This document shows, in pieces, positions 47,030-55,239 of a stretch of 64,000 bases of DNA. The stretch is from Alteromonas sp. 1_MG-2023. Lineage in GTDB: Bacteria > Pseudomonadota > Gammaproteobacteria > Enterobacterales > Alteromonadaceae. Where the stretch lies: assembly GCF_030547075.1 (NCBI RefSeq), contig NZ_JAUOQH010000008.1, forward strand, positions 124,001 through 188,000. Reading direction: 5' to 3'. Numbering within the stretch: the first letter of the stretch is position 1; each line of letters starts with the position of its first letter. A model generated the notes under the pieces. It worked only from the letters and a program-made list of their open reading frames with translations. It made no database searches and was not told the origin of the DNA. The position numbers and the translations under genes are program-made.

Positions 47030-49663
47030 ATGCCTTTTGAAAAGCAACAACACACAGAGTCAGCAACTTTGCCCGTAAAAGATCCGGCTGAGTTAGAGGG
47101 CTACCTAAACGCATTTTTAGATATTTCGGAAGACCCCGTTTTTATCAAAAATAGCGAGGGTAAGCTTCTAGTTGCTAACAATGCTTTTTGTGAACTTGTA
47201 AGCCTGCCCCGTGAAAATTTAATCGGAAAAACGTTTTTAGATAACGAGTTGGCACCGCAATTGTCGATCCTCGCCAATGATGATAACGCTGTTTTACACA
47301 CGGGTGAAGACAGTGTTATTGAGCATGCTTTAACAGGCCGAGGGCGAAAAAATAGCGATGTGCTAACCAAAATAAGCCGCTTCATAGACCGCAATAATCA
47401 ACGTTTTATTGTAGGCGTTATTCGTGACGTTACCAAGCGTAAACAAAATGAATTAAGAGAAAAAGCACGCAGCCAAGTGTTAGAGTTAATTACAAGTGGC
47501 GAGCTTTTGAAAACGGTACTAGAGGCAATTGTGAGTTCTGTTGAGCTCAACAATCCTGAAATGATGTGTAGCATTTTGATTCTTGATGAATCGGGTAACC
47601 ATTTGCTTAGTGGAATAGGGACCAGCCTTCCCGATTTTTATACCCATGCCATTGATGGTGTGCAAATAGGTATTGGAGTGGGGTCTTGCGGTACTGCCGC
47701 TTACATCAATGAACGAGTCATCGTTCCCGATATTGAAACCCATCCTTATTGGAAAGGTTTTAAAGAGTTAGCGGGTAGTGCAAACTTAGGTTCGTGTTGG
47801 TCAGAGCCTATTCGTTCTACTCGGGGGGATGTACTCGGCACGTTTGCAATTTATCATAGTGAGGTAAATTATCCATCGGAAGAAGATCTTTCTTTAATAG
47901 AGCAAACAGCAAGCTTGGCCAGTATTGCCATTGAAAAAAACCGTTCAGAAGAAACATTGAAACGTGCCGCTAGTGTTTTTACACACGCTAATGAAGGCAT
48001 TATTATCACTGATGCGTCCGCCACTATTATCGAAGTTAACGATACATTTTGCCGCATTACCGGTTACAGCAAGTCTGAAGTGTTAGGCAAGAACCCCAAA
48101 ATCCTTCAGTCAGGGCGGCATCCCCACCAGTTCTACACCAATATGTGGGAGAAGCTGGATTCAACAGGGCATTGGAGAGGGGAAATTTGGAACTGCCGTA
48201 AGGATGGGGAAGTTTATCCGGAAATGCTGACAATCAGTGCGGTAAAAGGCACTGACGGGCGAGTCCAACATTATGTTTCTCTGTCTACAGATATTTCAGA
48301 AATCAAGCTCAACCAAGGCAAGCTAGAACGAATTGCGCACTATGACTTACTGACAAATCTTCCGAATAGAGTATTGCTTGCAAAGCGGCTTAATCAGTCA
48401 ATTATGCATAGCCAGCTGCAAGAAAGCTCGTTAGCCGTTGCGTTCATGGACTTAGATGGATTCAAGGCCATTAATGACAACTACGGGCATGATGTGGGTG
48501 ACCAGTTTTTAGTTGAAGTATCAAAAAGCCTAAAGGCCAGTTTGAGAGCGGGAGATACGATTGCTCGAATTGGTGGTGATGAGTTCATCATCATTATGGA
48601 TAATTTAAATGAGTTTAGTGACTGTGAGCATGTTTTAAGTCGCCTGCTTAAAGCAGCCTCAGCCCCGTTAACTATTGCTGGTGCGGTAATGCAGGTTTCT
48701 GCGAGTATTGGGGTGTCGGTTTATCCTCAAGATAATGTCGATGCAGACCAATTGATTAGGCATGCGGATCAGGCAATGTATGTAGCCAAGCAAGCAGGAA
48801 AAAATAGGTATCATCAATTCGATTTAGAGCAAGATAATGCAATCAATTCGAATAACAAGAGCATTGATAATGTACGCGTTGCATTGGAACGGGGTGAGTT
48901 TGTTTTACATTATCAACCAAAAGTAAATATGAGTACTGGGGAAGTGATTGGTGTAGAAGCGCTAATTCGCTGGGAACACCCAGAAAGCGGCTTAATTCCT
49001 CCGCTCGACTTTTTACCTGTAATTGAAGGGCACGACGTAAGTTTAGCGTTGGGTGAATGGGTTATTGATGCTGCATTACTACAGATATCACGGTGGAAAA
49101 AACGGGGTATACATCTAGCCGTTAGTGTGAATATTAGTGCACATCAACTGCAGCAAGAAAACTTTACCTCTAGGCTGAAATCATTGCTAGATGCCCATCC
49201 AGACGTGAATCATAGCTACTTAGAGCTTGAAATATTAGAGACCAGTGCGCTGCAGGATACCTTTCAAATATCTTCAACAATGAATACCTGCCAAGAATTA
49301 GGGGTTAATTTTGCAATCGATGATTTTGGAACGGGCTATTCTTCACTTACTTATTTAAAGCGATTACCGGCTTACTTAATCAAAATTGATCAAAGCTTTA
49401 TTCGGGATATGTTAGAAGATACTGACGATTTAGCCATTGTTGAAGGCGTTGTGGGTTTGGCTAAGACATTTAAACGAGAAGTGATTGCCGAAGGTGTCGA
49501 GTCAGTTGACCATGGTGTTGCGTTAATTCGTTTAGGTTGCGTTCTTGCTCAGGGCTACGGAATTGCGAAACCTATGCCAGCCGAGCAGGTCACTAACTGG
49601 CTGACTACCTGGCAAGCTGACGAAGCCTGGTTGATGATGAGTGATGAGATTGAGCATAGTTGA
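47030..49663 (+). CDS. PAS-GAF-PAS-GGDEF-EAL cyclic-di-GMP enzyme
   Basis: An 877-residue soluble signalling protein. Domain order: PAS (about 27-135), GAF (about 145-310), PAS with PAC (about 312-430, ITGYSKSEVLGKNPKILQSGRH), GGDEF (about 438-600) and EAL (about 617-865). The cyclase signature is intact at GGDEF 515-519 (ARIGGDEFIIIM). The phosphodiesterase signature is EALIRWEHPE at 643-652, with LEILETSAL, AIDDFGTGYSSLTYLKRLP and EGVES also present, so both activities may be possible. No membrane helices, so it senses cytoplasmic signals. Its stop is followed 11 bp later by the AGACACCCAT repeats. Confidence 0.93.
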   Translation: MPFEKQQHTESATLPVKDPAELEGYLNAFLDISEDPVFIKNSEGKLLVANNAFCELVSLPRENLIGKTFLDNELAPQLSILANDDNAVLHTGEDSVIEHALTGRGRKNSDVLTKISRFIDRNNQRFIVGVIRDVTKRKQNELREKARSQVLELITSGELLKTVLEAIVSSVELNNPEMMCSILILDESGNHLLSGIGTSLPDFYTHAIDGVQIGIGVGSCGTAAYINERVIVPDIETHPYWKGFKELAGSANLGSCWSEPIRSTRGDVLGTFAIYHSEVNYPSEEDLSLIEQTASLASIAIEKNRSEETLKRAASVFTHANEGIIITDASATIIEVNDTFCRITGYSKSEVLGKNPKILQSGRHPHQFYTNMWEKLDSTGHWRGEIWNCRKDGEVYPEMLTISAVKGTDGRVQHYVSLSTDISEIKLNQGKLERIAHYDLLTNLPNRVLLAKRLNQSIMHSQLQESSLAVAFMDLDGFKAINDNYGHDVGDQFLVEVSKSLKASLRAGDTIARIGGDEFIIIMDNLNEFSDCEHVLSRLLKAASAPLTIAGAVMQVSASIGVSVYPQDNVDADQLIRHADQAMYVAKQAGKNRYHQFDLEQDNAINSNNKSIDNVRVALERGEFVLHYQPKVNMSTGEVIGVEALIRWEHPESGLIPPLDFLPVIEGHDVSLALGEWVIDAALLQISRWKKRGIHLAVSVNISAHQLQQENFTSRLKSLLDAHPDVNHSYLELEILETSALQDTFQISSTMNTCQELGVNFAIDDFGTGYSSLTYLKRLPAYLIKIDQSFIRDMLEDTDDLAIVEGVVGLAKTFKREVIAEGVESVDHGVALIRLGCVLAQGYGIAKPMPAEQVTNWLTTWQADEAWLMMSDEIEHS

Positions 49664-50196
49664 GGCGTTATCGAGACACCCATGTTAATGAGCATGATAA
49701 TGAAGACACCCATATTATTGAATTTGAATTCAGTTTTTTCGGGGAATGCTGGGACATCCATATTAGTAAACTAGCGAAAAACAACGGAACTATTGATTAA
49801 TAGAATGATTAATATAAAGACACCCACCCCTAGCTAACAATTTATAAGGCTTTAACCTCACGAATTAAGGTGGATGTCCTATTACCTACTTTTATCTTTC
49901 AAAGCCCTACAGTACCAGGATATTTACAATGGATGTCCTATTAAACGTTTAACTGCTTCAACTTTAGTCGAAAGTTGACTTAAAAGGCTATCACACGGCT
50001 TATTAGTAGCCTCATCAAAGCCAAACCGTCAAATACACCCACTTCATTATTTTCCATTTCATACAAATAATGAGATAGGAATATTAATCTGCGTAACTAG
50101 ATATTAAGCCAATAAGGAACGAGGAGTAATGAAGTAGACGTGAGATGTTTTGTGAGAGTATAGCCAAGAAGAGTTCAAAGCTAGAGTATTAGCAGA
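49664..50196. other. Repeat-rich convergent spacer between GGDEF-EAL and RAYT genes
   Basis: About 533 bp with no gene. The first half carries the AGACACCCAT family (next entry). The second half (49950-50196) is AT-rich and shows no further structure I can name. Confidence 0.75.
49674..49938. repeat. AGACACCCAT repeat cluster on the 3' side of the RAYT gene
   Basis: Exact plus-orientation copies at 49674 and 49704; variants GGACATCCAT (49752) and AGACACCCAC (49818); then minus-orientation variants TGGATGTCCT at 49871 and at about 49930. The 49818 and 49871 copies form an imperfect inverted pair (AAGACACCCACC / GGTGGATGTCCT). The first copy has the same TTATCGAGACACCCATGTTA context as unit 2 of the 33-bp array 18 kb away. 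Confidence 0.88.
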
Positions 50197-51180
50197 TTAG
50201 CCTAAAAGCTTTGCATTCTTTATTCCTCTAGCGCGTTTATGGTTGGTATTGTGTTTAAAACTATTCATGGTTGCTTCGCAGCCTGCAGCGCTGGTAAATA
50301 GCTCTTCAAATTTAGTTGTAAGCTGGTGCCAAGCAGCGTTATTCATTCCTATTCGAGATAAAATTGGAGCGCAGGCTGTTTCAATATATCCAGGTTTGTC
50401 GTCACGTATGCTCCTACCTGTTGTATCTACTAGTTCAAGGTAGTCAATCAAATCAAAGGGTAATCCTTTCTTATCAATAGTTTTGCTGTTGTGTGCAAAG
50501 TGAAGTAAGGCTGCAGGTTGTTGGTTTAGTTTTAGTGAGCTTAAACGGCAGTATATGCTCGTATGTTTTGAATGTTCCGGTGTATTGGCAATTTTCGCTC
50601 TAATTGGGTTTAAATCGACATATGCCATACATGAAATCAGGGCATTCTCATTCAATAACGCTTGAGATTTAAATCGGCCTTCCCAAAACCGTCCGGTACA
50701 CTCATCTTCTTTATTTGCAGCTCGCGCTATATATTCATTAAGGCTGCGCATAAACCAACTGATATCAAACAAGCGTCGGCGGTAAATTGTAGCCGTATCA
50801 TTAACCGCTTGAGCTTCAGATTCTGATAGCTGCTCCCCTTTTAGGTACTTCTGCGTTAAAAGAGTACCTTTATGGATTTGGTGCCATTGGGTAAGCACTT
50901 TTTTCACATTCCAAGCATTAGCCTTTTTCTTGTCTACATGTAACACCACATGCACATGATTACTCATTACCGCGTAAGCACAAATATCGATTGAAAACAC
51001 CTTGGCTAAATTGAGTAAGCGCCGCTCAACCCATCCCCTTCGATGCTCATAGCTTTTACCGGAATGCTGATCGACTCCACAAAGGTAACACTGCCTTACG
51101 CAGCGTGAAATACAGTGATAGTAGGGGGTATCAGCAAGGCTGATTTGGCTACTTCTTGATTGCGGCACATTAAAATCCAT
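50197..51180 (-). CDS. REP-associated tyrosine transposase (RAYT, Y1/HUH)
   Basis: A 327-residue single-stranded-DNA nicking and joining enzyme of the IS200/IS605-like Y1 superfamily, in the domesticated RAYT subfamily. The metal-binding HUH motif is H75-V-H77 in MSNHVHVVLHVD. The candidate nucleophile is Y150 in FMRSLNEYIARAAN, followed by the RAYT hallmarks CTGRFWEGRFKSQALL (161-176) and YVDLNPIRAKI (187-197). There is a C-terminal extension (about 205-327) of unknown role, ending in basic residues. RAYTs normally act on REP palindromes scattered in the same genome. Here the gene is bracketed by AGACACCCAT repeats at 49674-49938 and 51271-51296. No insertion-sequence ends or partner gene are visible. 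Confidence 0.9.
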   Translation of the reverse strand: MDFNVPQSRSSQISLADTPYYHCISRCVRQCYLCGVDQHSGKSYEHRRGWVERRLLNLAKVFSIDICAYAVMSNHVHVVLHVDKKKANAWNVKKVLTQWHQIHKGTLLTQKYLKGEQLSESEAQAVNDTATIYRRRLFDISWFMRSLNEYIARAANKEDECTGRFWEGRFKSQALLNENALISCMAYVDLNPIRAKIANTPEHSKHTSIYCRLSSLKLNQQPAALLHFAHNSKTIDKKGLPFDLIDYLELVDTTGRSIRDDKPGYIETACAPILSRIGMNNAAWHQLTTKFEELFTSAAGCEATMNSFKHNTNHKRARGIKNAKLLG

Positions 51181-51270
51181 TAAATGACGGAGCGAATATG
51201 CTAGCAGTCAATGGAAGTAGATAAACCTGTATTTTAGGCTTGATTTAGGCACCTACTGGCTGGTTTTGCT

Positions 51271-51296
51271 ATGGGTGTCTAGTGCTATGGGTGTCT
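51271..51296 (-). repeat. Two AGACACCCAT repeats upstream of the RAYT gene
   Basis: ATGGGTGTCTAGTGCT followed by ATGGGTGTCTAG, exact 10-mers at 51271 and 51287 (16-bp spacing), lie 90 bp upstream of the RAYT start and 57 bp beyond the HMG-CoA lyase stop. Confidence 0.88.
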
Positions 51297-51352
51297 AGTT
51301 AAACCCGCAAATAGACCCGCTAACAAATCAAACCGACAGTTTTTAAAGCCAG

Positions 51353-52396
51353 TCATTTACTATTAGCGAGCAATGCATTGGCCACCTTAGATACGGGCTG
51401 CCTGTCTAATACATTGGAAATAAACTTAGTGGCTAATAATAGCTTATCCATACTTATACCAGTCTCAATACCAAGTCCGTTTAGCATGTATAAAACATCT
51501 TCTGAGGCCACATTTCCGCTCGCACCTTTTGCATAGGGGCAGCCGCCCAAGCCAGCTACAGCACTGTCTATAGTCGCTACGCCATAATGTAGAGCAGTAT
51601 AAATATTTACCAATGCTTGACCGTACGTGTCATGAAAATGAACAGCTAAGTCTGTTACTGGAACGTCAAGACAAACATCATCTAGTAGCCGCTTCGTTGC
51701 ATCTGGCGTTCCCGCTCCGATAGTATCGCCCAGTGAAATTTCATAACAGCCCATTTCAAGTAAGGTTTTCGCAACAAAAGTGACAGACTTGCTGTCTATT
51801 TTGCCTTCATACGGACAACCCATTACACAAGATACATAGCCTCTAACTGGGATGTTCTGCAACTTAGCCGCCGCAATCACGGGTTCGAATCTCTTCAAGC
51901 TCTTATTTATAGAGCAGTTAATGTTTTTTTGTGAAAAAGACTCAGACGCTGATCCAAAGATAGCGACCTCATCGACTTTCGAAGCTATTGCATTTTCAAA
52001 GCCTTTGATATTTGGGGTTAGCGCCGAATAGATAACGTCTTTTGCGCGGTTTATCCCCATGAATACCTCATCAGAATTCGCCATCTGGGGTACCCATTTG
52101 GGAGAGACAAAGGCGCCAGCTTCAATGCGTTTTAACCCACATTCTGAAAGTAAATTGATGAGGGATATCTTGTCTTTAGCGGTAAGAATAGCCTTTTCGT
52201 TTTGCAATCCATCTCGTGCACCAACTTCCACAATACTCACTTTTGATGGAAAGTGAGTTGAAGACTTATTTGCGGTGTTTTTCTCCGTGTCCATTTTGGG
52301 CGAACTCGTGGTGGGTGTCTCTATAGGAGTCGAGACAGCAGTTTGCACAGAAGAGTTGGTTGCGATGGGTGTCTTAATAACATTCTTCACTATCAT
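51353..52396 (-). CDS. liuE: Hydroxymethylglutaryl-CoA lyase with unusual N-terminal extension
   Basis: Cleaves HMG-CoA to acetyl-CoA and acetoacetate, the last step of leucine breakdown. The TIM-barrel core begins near residue 50 (FPSKVSIVEVGARDGLQNEK), with CPYEGKI, SLGDTIGAGTP, VHFHDTYGQALVN (metal ligands) and the catalytic-Cys loop GLGGCPYAKGASGNVASEDVLYML. The first about 48 residues are an extra Thr/Pro/Ser-rich segment containing KTPIAT (8-13) and ETPTT (26-30), encoded by the AGACACCCAT repeats at 52365 and 52311. The start overlaps the liuD stop as ATGA with AAAGG upstream, so this long start is credible. A shorter start at 52294 is possible. Confidence 0.92.
   Translation of the reverse strand: MIVKNVIKTPIATNSSVQTAVSTPIETPTTSSPKMDTEKNTANKSSTHFPSKVSIVEVGARDGLQNEKAILTAKDKISLINLLSECGLKRIEAGAFVSPKWVPQMANSDEVFMGINRAKDVIYSALTPNIKGFENAIASKVDEVAIFGSASESFSQKNINCSINKSLKRFEPVIAAAKLQNIPVRGYVSCVMGCPYEGKIDSKSVTFVAKTLLEMGCYEISLGDTIGAGTPDATKRLLDDVCLDVPVTDLAVHFHDTYGQALVNIYTALHYGVATIDSAVAGLGGCPYAKGASGNVASEDVLYMLNGLGIETGISMDKLLLATKFISNVLDRQPVSKVANALLANSK
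52311..52374 (-). repeat. AGACACCCAT repeats inside the 5' end of liuE
   Basis: On the coding strand, AGACACCCAT (52365-52374) and AGACACCCAC (52311-52320) lie within the region encoding the non-conserved N-terminal extension; a decayed CGACTCCTAT lies between them. Confidence 0.85.
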
Positions 52397-54432
52397 TCAC
52401 CTTTCGAGTCAGCATCGAAATCAATTAGCACTGATCCGCCATCCACTAACTCACCAGGTTGATAAAAATAGCCACGTACCATGCCGTCACAAGGCGCAGC
52501 AATGCTGTGCTCCATTTTCATAGCTTCCATGATAAGTAACGGCGCATCTTTTTTAACGCTAACACCAACCTCTACCAAATGAGCCACCACGGTACCATTC
52601 ATAGGCGCATCTAAACTAGCTCCCGTATGGTTGTCATCGTCATCTCCAATATCAGGTGCGACGACCTTAAAATGACAATGCGAGTCTTGACCAAATAAGC
52701 CAAATTTTCCATCATTTTGCGAGAAATGGTAGCTTCGCCTTACACCGTCTACAAAGGTAATTAACTTATCAGCTTCAAGGTGGCCTGCTACTTCAATACT
52801 GTCACTTCCTGTAAGCACCTTCAGTGCAATACCTTTTTGTTTCCGTGTATCACCTGATGCGTCCTTGTGGATTAATCTAAGCGCGTGGGCCTTATCATTC
52901 ACCAAAACAGTGAGGGATTCTTGATATTCCATGTTAGGACGCCATGCGGCAATAACTCCCCAAGGTGAGGGCAGTAAAGATTGCTTCTCTATGCACTGAT
53001 TGCGTGAAAGTACAGTAAGTAATGCTATCGCAGGAAGCTCAGCAGTAACTGATTTACTCTGTTTGTTGAACAAACTGTCAGCATGTTTATCAATAAAGGT
53101 TGTAGTTAGTTCAGCGTTGCCGAAAGGCTCACTTGAAGCCACGTCGATGAGGAAGTCAATATTAGTTGTCACGCCATCAATATGATATTGCTTTAATGCG
53201 CTAACTAATTGCTTTAAAGCAGCTTCTCTGTTCTCACCCCATACCACCAGTTTAGAAATCATAGGGTCATAATACACGCTGATTTCGTCACCTTGCTGCA
53301 CGCCAGTATCAATACGTACTTTGCTCGCTGAACCTTGGGCCGATAACATGGGTGTCTTGATAAGCGAGAGCGTGCCGCTGGCGGGCAGAAAATCATTATT
53401 GGGATCTTCGGCGTAAATGCGGGCTTCGAATGCGTGTCCCGTTAACGTTAATTCTGACTGGTTCTTGGGCAGAGGTTTACCTTCTGCTACATCAAGCTGC
53501 CAGCGAACTAAGTCTTCACCGGTGATCATTTCGGTAACAGGGTGCTCAACTTGCAAACGAGTATTCATTTCCATGAAATAGAACGAGCCGTCTTCGTCAT
53601 ACAAGAACTCAACGGTTCCTGCACCTACATAATTAATCGCTTTAGCTGCTTGCAGAGCAGCTCCACCCATTTGCTGTCGAATATTGGCAGGAAAATTAGG
53701 CGCAGGTGCTTCTTCTATCACCTTTTGGTGACGGCGCTGCACTGAGCAATCTCGCTCAAATAGGTATACCCCGTTACCATGGGTGTCACAGAAAACTTGT
53801 ATCTCAACATGGCGAGGGCGAGTGAGGTACTTTTCAACCAGCATATGTTCATCGCCAAAGCTTGCCATCGACTCTCTTTTAGCTGCACTTAGCGCGGCCG
53901 AAAACTCACTTTCTTTCCACACTTGGCGCATGCCTTTACCACCGCCGCCGGCAGCAGCTTTAAGTAATACAGGATACCCCATGGCATCGCTGGCTTGCTT
54001 TAAGGTGGCCTCATCTTGATCATCGCCATGATAGCCAGGTACTAAAGGTACGCCAGCGGCTTCCATAATTTTCTTAGCCGCAGATTTAGACCCCATGGCT
54101 TCTATGGCAGACGCTGGAGGGCCTACAAATATAATATCGTGCGCGGTACACGCTTTAGCAAATTCGGCATTTTCAGATAAAAAACCATAGCCCGGATGAA
54201 TAGCATCTACGCCAAGCTTTTTGGCATATTCAATAATTGCAGTACCGCGCAAATAGCTGTCTTTTGATGGCGCAGGGCCTAAGTGAACCGCTTCATCGGC
54301 TTGTAAAACATGCAAGGCTTTTGCGTCGGCGTCTGAATAAACTGCCACTGTTTGAATGCCCATGGCTTTAGCTGTGCGCATTACACGGCACGCAATTTCA
54401 CCTCGGTTAGCAATCAGTAATTTTTTAATCAT
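52393..54432 (-). CDS. liuD: Methylcrotonyl-CoA carboxylase, biotin-containing alpha subunit
   Basis: A 679-residue biotin-dependent subunit that carboxylates biotin for 3-methylcrotonyl-CoA carboxylation. The biotin carboxylase half (about 1-445) has KLLIANRGEIACRVMRTAKAMG, the ATP-grasp GGGGKGMRQV and FMEMNTRLQVEHPVTEMITG. The C-terminal biotinyl domain has the acceptor lysine in IMEAMKMEHS. The ATG at 54432 overlaps the liuC stop (ATGA) and follows AGGAGAA; an ATG 18 bp upstream is less likely. Around residues 356-362 the sequence SLIKTPMLS is encoded by a copy of the dispersed repeat, and this loop looks about five residues longer than in usual homologues. Confidence 0.95.
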   Translation of the reverse strand: MIKKLLIANRGEIACRVMRTAKAMGIQTVAVYSDADAKALHVLQADEAVHLGPAPSKDSYLRGTAIIEYAKKLGVDAIHPGYGFLSENAEFAKACTAHDIIFVGPPASAIEAMGSKSAAKKIMEAAGVPLVPGYHGDDQDEATLKQASDAMGYPVLLKAAAGGGGKGMRQVWKESEFSAALSAAKRESMASFGDEHMLVEKYLTRPRHVEIQVFCDTHGNGVYLFERDCSVQRRHQKVIEEAPAPNFPANIRQQMGGAALQAAKAINYVGAGTVEFLYDEDGSFYFMEMNTRLQVEHPVTEMITGEDLVRWQLDVAEGKPLPKNQSELTLTGHAFEARIYAEDPNNDFLPASGTLSLIKTPMLSAQGSASKVRIDTGVQQGDEISVYYDPMISKLVVWGENREAALKQLVSALKQYHIDGVTTNIDFLIDVASSEPFGNAELTTTFIDKHADSLFNKQSKSVTAELPAIALLTVLSRNQCIEKQSLLPSPWGVIAAWRPNMEYQESLTVLVNDKAHALRLIHKDASGDTRKQKGIALKVLTGSDSIEVAGHLEADKLITFVDGVRRSYHFSQNDGKFGLFGQDSHCHFKVVAPDIGDDDDNHTGASLDAPMNGTVVAHLVEVGVSVKKDAPLLIMEAMKMEHSIAAPCDGMVRGYFYQPGELVDGGSVLIDFDADSKGE
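53345..53365 (-). repeat. AGACACCCAT repeat copy inside liuD
   Basis: Coding-strand CTTATCAAGACACCCATGTT matches the core of the 33-bp array units, and resumes similarity (TCGGC) just beyond. It encodes LIKTPML, the same peptide the array would encode in one frame. Confidence 0.88.
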
Positions 54433-55223
54433 GCTAGCTTCTCCTGCCATGCGGGAGTGCGTTTTTCTAGAAAGGCTGCTAAGCCCTCTTGACCTTCTTT
54501 CGAGGTTCTTATTTTGGCAATTTGCTTGCTAGTTTCATCAAGCAACTCAGCATTAATAGGCGCACCAGCAACCTGTTGCACTAAGGCTTTGGCATGCGAT
54601 ACCGCTCCCGGTCCATTTTTCAGAATTTGGGTGATAATGTCGTCTATCGTGCTATCAAGTTCATCTTCGGTTACCGATTCGCTAAGCAGTCCTAGCCTCC
54701 GCGCTCGCCGTGCAGAAAAGACTTCTGCGGTTTGAAAATAGCGTCTACACACACGTGCGCCCATGGCTTCAATCACGTAAGGGCTTATGGTGGCTGGAAT
54801 AAGGCCTATTTTTACTTCACTTAAACAAAACTTACTTAATTTGCTACCAATGGCAATGTCACAGCAGGCGATAAGACCTACCGCGCCGCCAAACGCAGCC
54901 CCTTGCACGCGCGCAATGGTGGGCTTTGGCAAGGTATATAGGGTATGCAACATGGTAGCCAGCGCCATAGCGTCGGCGTGATTTTTGGCTTCATCGTATC
55001 CAGCCATACGCTGCATCCACTCTAAGTCGGCGCCTGCACTAAAGCTTTTCCCTTTCCCTTGCAATACCACGGCGCGAACACTGTCGTCGTTGCCAGCTTG
55101 GGTGAAAAGCTCGGTTAGCGTGGCAATCATGTCATCGTTGAATGCATTGTGTTTGTCAGCTCGATTAAGCGTGATAAGTGCAACGTTTCTTTCATCTACG
55201 TGATAAGTAACTGCTTGATCCAT
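54429..55223 (-). CDS. liuC: Enoyl-CoA hydratase, probable methylglutaconyl-CoA hydratase
   Basis: A 264-residue crotonase-fold enzyme expected to hydrate 3-methylglutaconyl-CoA to HMG-CoA. Typical elements are VALITLNRADKHNAFNDDMIATL, the oxyanion loop GKGKSFSAGADLEWMQRM and the second oxyanion glycine in ARVQGAAFGGAVGLIACCDIAIG. The conserved LSEVKIGLIPATISPYV with Glu follows. The frame opens at 55256, but ATG 55223 (MDQAVTY) after GGGGGAAA is the likely start. It ends in an ATGA overlap with liuD; liuB ends 16 bp upstream. Confidence 0.93.
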   Translation of the reverse strand: MDQAVTYHVDERNVALITLNRADKHNAFNDDMIATLTELFTQAGNDDSVRAVVLQGKGKSFSAGADLEWMQRMAGYDEAKNHADAMALATMLHTLYTLPKPTIARVQGAAFGGAVGLIACCDIAIGSKLSKFCLSEVKIGLIPATISPYVIEAMGARVCRRYFQTAEVFSARRARRLGLLSESVTEDELDSTIDDIITQILKNGPGAVSHAKALVQQVAGAPINAELLDETSKQIAKIRTSKEGQEGLAAFLEKRTPAWQEKLA

Positions 55224-55239
55224 AATAATTTCCCCCAAA

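Noticed and set aside
31481..53357. DNA-uptake sequence explanation for AGACACCCAT
   Set aside because: Uptake sequences are spread evenly, including in core genes; here 31 kb of core genes on the left have none while spacers have clusters. Not excluded without a genome-wide count, but not favoured.
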